This document shows, piece after piece, positions 5,514 to 10,614 of a DNA stretch of 10,614 nucleotides (within the stretch, counting starts at the first letter, position 1; each line of letters begins with the position of its first letter). A program made the position numbers and the translations under genes. Source of the DNA: Paracoccaceae bacterium (lineage in GTDB: Bacteria > Pseudomonadota > Alphaproteobacteria > Rhodobacterales > Rhodobacteraceae). The stretch is taken from contig JAFGVZ010000214.1 of assembly GCA_016937725.1 (NCBI GenBank), positions 1 through 10,614 of the forward strand, given 5' to 3'. Under the pieces are notes generated by a model. The model saw nothing but the letters and a program-made list of their open reading frames with translations. It made no database searches and was not told where the DNA came from.

Positions 5514-8123
5514 ATGAATATGGAAAAATTCACCGAACGCGCCCGGGGGTTCGTGCAAGCGGCCCAAACCATCGCATTACGCGAAGACCACCAACGCCTG
5601 ACCCCTGCCCACTTGCTGAAAGTGCTGCTGGATGACGATCAGGGCATGGCCGCCAAGCTGATTGGCCGCGCGGGTGGCGCTGCGGCGCAAGTCGCGCAAT
5701 CGAACGATCTGGCGCTGGCCAAACTGCCCAAGGTGCAGGGTGGCAATGGGCAGATCTACATGGACCCGCAAATGGCCAAGGTGCTGGATCAGGCCCAACA
5801 GATTGCGCAAAAGGCGGGCGATAGTTTCGTCACGGTCGAACGGCTGCTGACCGCTCTCGCTTTGGTCAAATCCGACGCGAAAGAAGCGCTGGATGCCGGT
5901 GCCGTAACCGCGCAAAACCTGAACACCGCGATCAACGATCTGCGCAAGGGCCGCACCGCCGATACCGCTTCGGCGGAAGAGGGGTATGAGGCGCTGAAGA
6001 AATACGCCCGCGACCTGACCGAAGCCGCGCGCGACGGCAAGATCGACCCGATCATTGGCCGTGATGACGAAATTCGCCGCGCGATGCAGGTTCTGTCGCG
6101 TCGCACCAAGAACAACCCGGTTCTGATCGGGGAACCCGGCGTGGGTAAAACAGCCATCGCCGAAGGTTTGGCTTTGCGCATCGTCAATGGCGATGTGCCT
6201 GAATCTCTGCGCGACAAGAAACTGATGGCGCTGGATATGGGCGCGCTGATCGCCGGTGCCAAATACCGGGGCGAGTTCGAGGAACGGCTGAAAGCCATCC
6301 TGTCGGAAGTGACCTCTGCCGAGGGCCAAATCATCCTGTTCATTGACGAGATGCACACGCTGGTCGGCGCGGGCAAATCCGAAGGGGCGATGGATGCCGC
6401 GAACCTCATTAAGCCCGCTTTGGCGCGGGGGGAGTTGCACTGCATCGGCGCCACCACGCTCGATGAATACCGCAAGCATGTTGAAAAAGACGCGGCGCTG
6501 GCCCGGCGTTTCCAGCCTGTCATGGTCGAGGAACCGACGGTCGAGGATACCATTTCCATCCTGCGCGGCATCAAGGAGAAGTATGAACTGCACCACGGTG
6601 TGCGGATTTCCGACAGCGCGCTGGTAACGGCAGCGACCCTTTCCCACCGCTATATCACCGACCGGTTTTTGCCGGACAAGGCAATTGACCTGATGGACGA
6701 AGCCGCCAGCCGCTTGCGCATGGAAGTGGACAGCAAGCCCGAAGAGCTGGACGCGCTGGACCGCGACATTCTGCAAAAGCAGATCGAGGCCGAGGCGCTC
6801 AAGAAAGAAGACGACGCGGCCTCCAAGGACCGGCTGGACGGGCTGGAGCGTGAACTGGCTGAGTTGCAACAGCGCAGCGCCGAAATGACGGCCACATGGC
6901 AATCCGAGCGCGACAAGCTGGAAGCGGCGCGCCAGATCAAGGAAGATCTGGACCGCGCCCGGATCGAATTGGAGACCGCCAAACGGACGGGCGATTTCGC
7001 CAGCGCCGGGCGCCTGCAATATGGCCAGATCCCGGACTTGGAACGCAAGCTGGCAGAGGCCGAAGCGCGCGAGACAGAGAAGATGGTCGCCGACGCCGTG
7101 CGCCCCGAGCAGATTGCCGAGGTGGTGGAACGCTGGACGGGCATCCCCACCAGTAAAATGCTGGAGGGCGAGCGCGAGAAGCTGTTGCGCATGGAAGACG
7201 AGTTGCGCAAGCGTGTGGTCGGCCAAGACGCAGCCTTGCGCGCCGTGGCCAATGCCGTGCGCCGCGCGCGCGCGGGACTGAACGACGAGAACCGCCCCCT
7301 TGGGTCGTTCCTGTTCCTTGGGCCAACCGGCGTGGGCAAGACCGAACTGACAAAGGCAGTCGCGGCCTACCTCTTCGACGACGATCAGGCCATGGTGCGC
7401 ATCGACATGTCCGAGTTCATGGAGAAGCATTCGGTCTCTCGTCTGATCGGCGCGCCTCCGGGCTATGTGGGATATGATGAAGGCGGCGTTCTGACCGAAG
7501 CAGTGCGGCGGCGGCCCTATCAGGTTATCTTGTTCGACGAGGTCGAAAAGGCACATCCGGACGTGTTCAACGTGCTGTTGCAGGTTTTAGATGATGGCGT
7601 TCTGACCGATGGTCAGGGCCGCACAGTCGATTTCAAGCAAACGCTGATCGTGCTGACCTCTAATCTTGGGTCGCAAGCGCTGTCGCGTTTGCCCGAAGGG
7701 GCTGACCCGCAAGCGGCGCGTGATGAGGTCATGGAAGCGGTGCGGGGCCATTTCCGCCCCGAATTCCTGAACCGTCTGGACGAGACCGTGATCTTCGACC
7801 GGTTGGCACGCACGGACATGGATTCGATTGTCGACATCCAGATCGCCCGCTTGCTGAAACGCCTGCTGGCACGCAAGATCACGCTGAACCTGGATGATAG
7901 CGCCCGCGCTTGGTTGGCCGACAAGGGCTATGACCCGGTCTATGGCGCGCGCCCGCTAAAACGGGTGATCCAGCGCTATTTGCAAGACCCGCTGGCGCAA
8001 TTGCTGCTGAGTGGCAAGGTCATGGATGGCGCGACTGTTGCGGTTTCGGCCGGGCCTGACGGGCTGTTGATTGACGATCATCTGGCCAGCGACGACAGCG
8101 CGCCGCGGGCGGCCGTGCACTAA
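5514..8123 (+). CDS. clpB: ATP-dependent disaggregase ClpB (Hsp104 family)
   Basis: A hexameric cytoplasmic AAA+ chaperone that works with DnaK to pull polypeptides out of aggregates. The 869 residues are the normal length and all domains are intact: Clp N-domain repeats (about 1-145), NBD1 with Walker A GEPGVGKT (206-213), Walker B ending Asp278-Glu279, pore-loop Tyr251 in AKYRGEFE and arginine fingers Arg331-Arg332; a ClpB-specific coiled-coil M domain (about 400-525) rich in Glu, Lys and Ala; NBD2 with GPTGVGKT (603-610), Walker B Asp675-Glu676, pore motif GAPPGYVGYDEGG (647-659) and sensor-2 GARPLKR (811-817). The long M domain separates it from ClpA and ClpC, and there is no ClpP-binding loop that I recognise. 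The ATG at 5514 has AAAGGA at 5501-5506. An RpoH-type promoter candidate lies upstream. It is monocistronic here, convergent with the kinase gene. Confidence 0.98.
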   Translation: MNMEKFTERARGFVQAAQTIALREDHQRLTPAHLLKVLLDDDQGMAAKLIGRAGGAAAQVAQSNDLALAKLPKVQGGNGQIYMDPQMAKVLDQAQQIAQKAGDSFVTVERLLTALALVKSDAKEALDAGAVTAQNLNTAINDLRKGRTADTASAEEGYEALKKYARDLTEAARDGKIDPIIGRDDEIRRAMQVLSRRTKNNPVLIGEPGVGKTAIAEGLALRIVNGDVPESLRDKKLMALDMGALIAGAKYRGEFEERLKAILSEVTSAEGQIILFIDEMHTLVGAGKSEGAMDAANLIKPALARGELHCIGATTLDEYRKHVEKDAALARRFQPVMVEEPTVEDTISILRGIKEKYELHHGVRISDSALVTAATLSHRYITDRFLPDKAIDLMDEAASRLRMEVDSKPEELDALDRDILQKQIEAEALKKEDDAASKDRLDGLERELAELQQRSAEMTATWQSERDKLEAARQIKEDLDRARIELETAKRTGDFASAGRLQYGQIPDLERKLAEAEARETEKMVADAVRPEQIAEVVERWTGIPTSKMLEGEREKLLRMEDELRKRVVGQDAALRAVANAVRRARAGLNDENRPLGSFLFLGPTGVGKTELTKAVAAYLFDDDQAMVRIDMSEFMEKHSVSRLIGAPPGYVGYDEGGVLTEAVRRRPYQVILFDEVEKAHPDVFNVLLQVLDDGVLTDGQGRTVDFKQTLIVLTSNLGSQALSRLPEGADPQAARDEVMEAVRGHFRPEFLNRLDETVIFDRLARTDMDSIVDIQIARLLKRLLARKITLNLDDSARAWLADKGYDPVYGARPLKRVIQRYLQDPLAQLLLSGKVMDGATVAVSAGPDGLLIDDHLASDDSAPRAAVH

Positions 8124-8134
8124 ACCAAGACCGA

Positions 8135-8167
8135 ACGGCGCGCGGGCCATGACCGCCTGCGCGCCGT
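8135..8167. other. hairpin between the convergent clpB and kinase genes
   Basis: ACGGCGCGC (8135-8143) pairs perfectly with GCGCGCCGT (8159-8167), and four inner pairs (one G-U) extend the stem around a seven-base loop. The right arm's last base is the first base of the kinase stop codon complement (8167-8169). No T tract follows on the plus strand; on the minus strand the continuation is only mildly T-rich. It may act as a shared bidirectional terminator or 3'-end stabiliser. Confidence 0.5.
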
Positions 8168-9528
8168 CATGCCGGCAGTTCAGGTTCAATCGGAAGCTGC
8201 AACACCACGCGCAAACCGCCCAGACTTTGGCCATCGGTCAGAAGCATCTTGCCGCCATGCGCGCGCAAGATGTCTTGCGCGATGGCCAAGCCCAAACCCA
8301 CATGCGCCCCGACATTCTGGTTGCGCGATTGGTCCAGCCGCACGAACGGCTCGCATACCCGCGCGCGGTCCGCCGGGGCGATGCCCGGCCCGTCATCTTC
8401 TACCGCAATCGTCAGAATGTCCTGATCGGCAGATATTTCGACCTGCGCCGCCTCGCCATATTCCAAGGCATTGCCAAGGACGTTATCCAGCGCACGCTCC
8501 ACCTGCCCCTCGCGCAGAACCATTTTGCGTGGCACTGGGCTGGAAACACGCATCTCTACTTTGCCGCCCGCGCTGTGATACCGGGCCACAAGGTCGGCAA
8601 CCAATTGCGCGGGGTCCATTGCCACAAGGCGCGCGCCCTCTTCGCCACGGGCATAATCCAGAAAGCTGTTCAGCAATGTTTCAAGATGGGCGATTTCCGT
8701 TTCCAGAGCCTCACGATCTTCTGACAGTTCGGCCATAGAGAGCATCAGCCGCATCCGCGTCAGCGGGGTGCGCATATCATGGCCCAAGCCTGACAGCATC
8801 ATTTTACGCTGCGCATTTTGCCGCTCCAACCGGTTGCGCATGTCGATGAAAGCCAAGGCCGCCGCACGAATTTCTCGTGCACCCGACGCGCGAAGCTGCA
8901 CCGATTGGCCGCGGCCATAAGCCTCTGCTGCGGCACCAAGGCGCCGGATGGGGCGAATTTGCAACCGCAGATATTGCAGTGCGATCGTCACCAAAACCAA
9001 AGAAGCAAGAAAGACCAGCACCAGCAATTGATGCGAGTTTGTCGGGGCCAATCGGTTGCGTGGAATCGATACCTGCAACAGGCCATGCTTGGTCTGCGCC
9101 CAAAACACGGCCCTGTCCGGATCATTGCGGAGAACAGCGCCGAGATAACCCGGCACGTCCTTGCGCAGGACAGCCAAGATCTCTTGCCCAGCAAGGTCAT
9201 ACCATGCCGCACCACTCACAGTGACGTCGGGCAAGGCCTGCAATATCGCCAGATCCAACTCCAATGCGCGGGCAAGGTCAGTCTCGAACACCGCGTCCAG
9301 ATCAGATGCAGGCAATGTATTGCTGCGCGCGATAATCACTGCCACGGCATCCAGCACGCCGCCGGTCATCTGTTGCGTCACACGTTCGTAATGGCGCTGC
9401 ACGAAAACAACCGACAGCACGATCTGAATAAGCAGGATCGGCACTACGACGATCAGAACCGCCCGCCCGAAAAAACTGCGCGGCAAAATGGATTTGATCG
9501 AGGGCAAAGGGGTCGGCATGGTGGGCAT
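8167..9528 (-). CDS. EnvZ-like membrane sensor histidine kinase
   Basis: A 453-residue inner-membrane kinase: transmembrane segment 1 at about 22-43, a periplasmic sensor domain of about 120 residues, transmembrane segment 2 at about 167-187, HAMP linker to about 240, and a HisKA dimerisation domain with phospho-acceptor His250 in GLGHDMRTPLTRMRL (an H box very like that of EnvZ). The ATPase domain has the N box with Asn353, the G1 box DDGPGIA (378-384), the F box around PFVRLD (395-400) and the G2 box GLGLAI (411-416). All catalytic elements are intact. The start at 9528 is the longest ATG; an ATG nine bases downstream at 9519 is also possible and neither has a strong ribosome site. No response regulator is in the window, although EnvZ-like kinases are usually paired, so its partner lies elsewhere. 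The stimulus is unknown. It is divergent from the MBL gene by 65 bases. Confidence 0.92.
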   Translation of the reverse strand: MPTMPTPLPSIKSILPRSFFGRAVLIVVVPILLIQIVLSVVFVQRHYERVTQQMTGGVLDAVAVIIARSNTLPASDLDAVFETDLARALELDLAILQALPDVTVSGAAWYDLAGQEILAVLRKDVPGYLGAVLRNDPDRAVFWAQTKHGLLQVSIPRNRLAPTNSHQLLVLVFLASLVLVTIALQYLRLQIRPIRRLGAAAEAYGRGQSVQLRASGAREIRAAALAFIDMRNRLERQNAQRKMMLSGLGHDMRTPLTRMRLMLSMAELSEDREALETEIAHLETLLNSFLDYARGEEGARLVAMDPAQLVADLVARYHSAGGKVEMRVSSPVPRKMVLREGQVERALDNVLGNALEYGEAAQVEISADQDILTIAVEDDGPGIAPADRARVCEPFVRLDQSRNQNVGAHVGLGLAIAQDILRAHGGKMLLTDGQSLGGLRVVLQLPIEPELPA

Positions 9529-9593
9529 CCATCGGCGTTGATGCGAACATATACGCTATACAGCCGCCTTGCATCGCGATATTTTTAGCGGCC

Positions 9594-10478
9594 ATGACCC
9601 ATGTGACCTCACTTGCCCAGGACCTGCGCCTGATCTGCGCCGATAACCCGTCCCCCATGACCGGCGAGGGCACCAACAGCTACATTCTGGGCCGAAAGCA
9701 GGTTTGCGTCATTGACCCCGGACCGAACGATCCAACTCATCTTGCGCGGCTTTTAGACGCCATCGGCCCCGACAGGGTGGCCTGCATCCTCGTTACACAT
9801 AGCCACAAGGACCATTCGCCGCTGGCGCCTCTCTTGGGTCAAGCAACAGGGGCGCCGGTTCTGGCTTTCGGCGACAGCCGCGCCGGGCAGAGCGAGGTCA
9901 TGCAGGCCTTGGCGGCCCAAGGCATTTCTGGCGGCGGCGAAGGTGTGGACCCAGACTTCAAGCCAGACCTTTGCCTGCGCGACAATGAAGTCGTGGCGTT
10001 TGGTGACCATCGACTCATCGCGCTCTGGACACCCGGCCATATGGGGAACCACATGTGCTTTCAGTGGGGCGATGTGGTTTTCACGGGTGACCATGTCATG
10101 GGTTGGGCGCCGTCTCTCGTCTCGCCGCCAGACGGTGACATGTCCGCTTACATGGCGTCTTTGGCACGGTTAACCAAGATAAACGCCCGGGTCATGTATG
10201 CGGGCCATGGCGCCGCGATAGAGCATCCGCAAAGCCGCGTCGCGGAGCTTCTGGCGCACCGAAACGCCCGCGAGACCGCGATCCTCGCCGAACTCGCTCC
10301 CGGCCCTGCGACCATTCCTGCTTTGACCGACCGGATCTATACCGATCTTGCCCCCACCCTTCATAAAGCAGCCGCGCGAAACGTCTTCGCGCATCTTGTG
10401 GATCTGCACACGCGCGGCCGGGTTTCGGCCAATCAAGGCTTGCACCCACTGGCAGAATTCACCTTGTCGCAAAGCTGA
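9594..10478 (+). CDS. metallo-beta-lactamase-fold hydrolase, LACTB2-like
   Basis: A 294-residue MBL-fold enzyme. The metal-binding motif is THSHKDH (His69, His71, Asp73, His74), with further ligands His149 in TPGHMGNH, Asp166 in FTGDHVMG and His205 in YAGHG, so a two-zinc site is complete. Residues from about 225 to 290 form the C-terminal winged-helix-like extension seen in the LACTB2/BLACT_WH group, and the N-terminal NPSPMTGEGTNSY block (18-30) is also typical of that group. Human LACTB2 is an endoribonuclease; bacterial members are mostly uncharacterised hydrolases, so thioester, lactone or RNA substrates are all possible. No signal peptide is seen. The ATG at 9594 fits the family N-terminus, but it has no Shine-Dalgarno sequence; a TATTTT at 9580-9585 lies so close that a leaderless transcript is conceivable. 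It ends 61 bases before the tRNA. Confidence 0.92.
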   Translation: MTHVTSLAQDLRLICADNPSPMTGEGTNSYILGRKQVCVIDPGPNDPTHLARLLDAIGPDRVACILVTHSHKDHSPLAPLLGQATGAPVLAFGDSRAGQSEVMQALAAQGISGGGEGVDPDFKPDLCLRDNEVVAFGDHRLIALWTPGHMGNHMCFQWGDVVFTGDHVMGWAPSLVSPPDGDMSAYMASLARLTKINARVMYAGHGAAIEHPQSRVAELLAHRNARETAILAELAPGPATIPALTDRIYTDLAPTLHKAAARNVFAHLVDLHTRGRVSANQGLHPLAEFTLSQS

Positions 10479-10500
10479 CAATTTTCTTTCCGATTCCCAC

Positions 10501-10529
10501 TGGACGCTCCGAAATCCAATTGCTATAGC
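10501..10529 (+). promoter_or_regulatory. likely promoter of tRNA-Asn
   Basis: TGGACG (10501-10506) and TATAGC (10524-10529) are 17 bases apart, the optimal spacing, with four of six consensus matches each. The start point would fall a few bases before the mature tRNA 5' end at 10540, as is usual for monocistronic tRNA genes. Confidence 0.5.
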
Positions 10530-10539
10530 GCCCACATGG

Positions 10540-10614
10540 TCCGGCGTAGCTCAGCGGTAGAGCAGTTGACTGTTAATCAATTGGTCGTAGGTTCGATCCC
10601 TACCGCCGGAGCCA
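10540..10614 (+). tRNA. tRNA-Asn (anticodon GTT)
   Basis: The full cloverleaf can be drawn: acceptor stem 10540-10546 with 10604-10610 (seven perfect pairs), D arm 10549-10563 with a short seven-base loop, anticodon stem 10565-10569 with 10577-10581 (one G-U pair), anticodon GTT at 10572-10574, a five-base variable loop at 10582-10586, T arm 10587-10603 with a TTCGATC loop, discriminator G at 10611 and an encoded CCA at 10612-10614. The gene ends exactly at the window edge, so downstream sequence is unseen. Confidence 0.97.

Noticed and set aside
5577..7556. 659-codon open frame antisense to clpB
   Set aside because: It lies wholly opposite an intact, highly conserved clpB; its translation is low-complexity (rich in Gln, Arg, His, Leu, Val) with no recognisable domain. 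Long antisense frames are expected in GC-rich genes.
10540..10614. tRNA-Asn as an integration site for a mobile element
   Set aside because: tRNA 3' ends are common attachment sites, but the window stops at the CCA and there is no integrase or repeated tRNA end inside it.
1..10614. CRISPR array, insertion sequence, toxin-antitoxin or defence system
   Set aside because: No regularly spaced repeats, transposase, terminal inverted repeats, Cas, restriction or toxin-like genes were found on either strand; nearly all sequence is accounted for by housekeeping-type genes.

Overview
The window looks like chromosomal DNA of an alphaproteobacterium, most likely of the Rhodobacteraceae (Rhodobacter/Roseobacter group). 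The DNA is visibly GC-rich with strong G/C third positions. It carries a phaA-phaB pair, an alphaproteobacterial-type HspQ, and an RbaV/RbaW-like partner-switching pair of the kind described in Rhodobacter capsulatus. The assignment rests on protein resemblance recalled from memory, not on a database search.

Layout. 1-645 (minus): an alpha/beta hydrolase whose C-terminus lies beyond the left edge. 771-1642 (plus): a STAS-domain anti-sigma-factor antagonist followed by a GHKL-type anti-sigma/serine kinase (rbaV-rbaW-like). 1666-1992 (minus): hspQ, convergent with rbaW. 1993-2246: divergent control region with a clean dyad and a repeated heptamer. 2247-4231 (plus): phaA and phaB, separated by 89 bases that contain a perfect 10-bp hairpin; phaB ends in a strong intrinsic terminator. 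4293-5267 (minus): a LysR-type regulator with its own intrinsic terminator, back to back with that of phaB. 5268-5513: divergent region with a good heat-shock (sigma-32 type) promoter candidate for clpB. 5514-8123 (plus): clpB. 8167-9528 (minus): an EnvZ-like membrane histidine kinase, convergent with clpB and without a response regulator in view. 9594-10478 (plus): a metallo-beta-lactamase-fold hydrolase of the LACTB2-like type. 10540-10614 (plus): a complete tRNA-Asn(GTT) with encoded CCA, ending exactly at the window edge.

How the genes fit together. PhaA and PhaB carry out the first two steps of polyhydroxybutyrate synthesis from acetyl-CoA; the synthase PhaC is not here. HspQ, ClpB and the RbaVW-like pair belong to families tied to stress, proteostasis or stationary phase, so the region has a stress and carbon-storage flavour. 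The genes nevertheless sit in several separate transcription units, and the grouping may be chance. I see no mobile element, CRISPR array, phage gene or rRNA. The window reads as ordinary core chromosome, with its most interesting content in intergenic control sequences and the partner-switching pair. No intergenic gap exceeds 300 bases.
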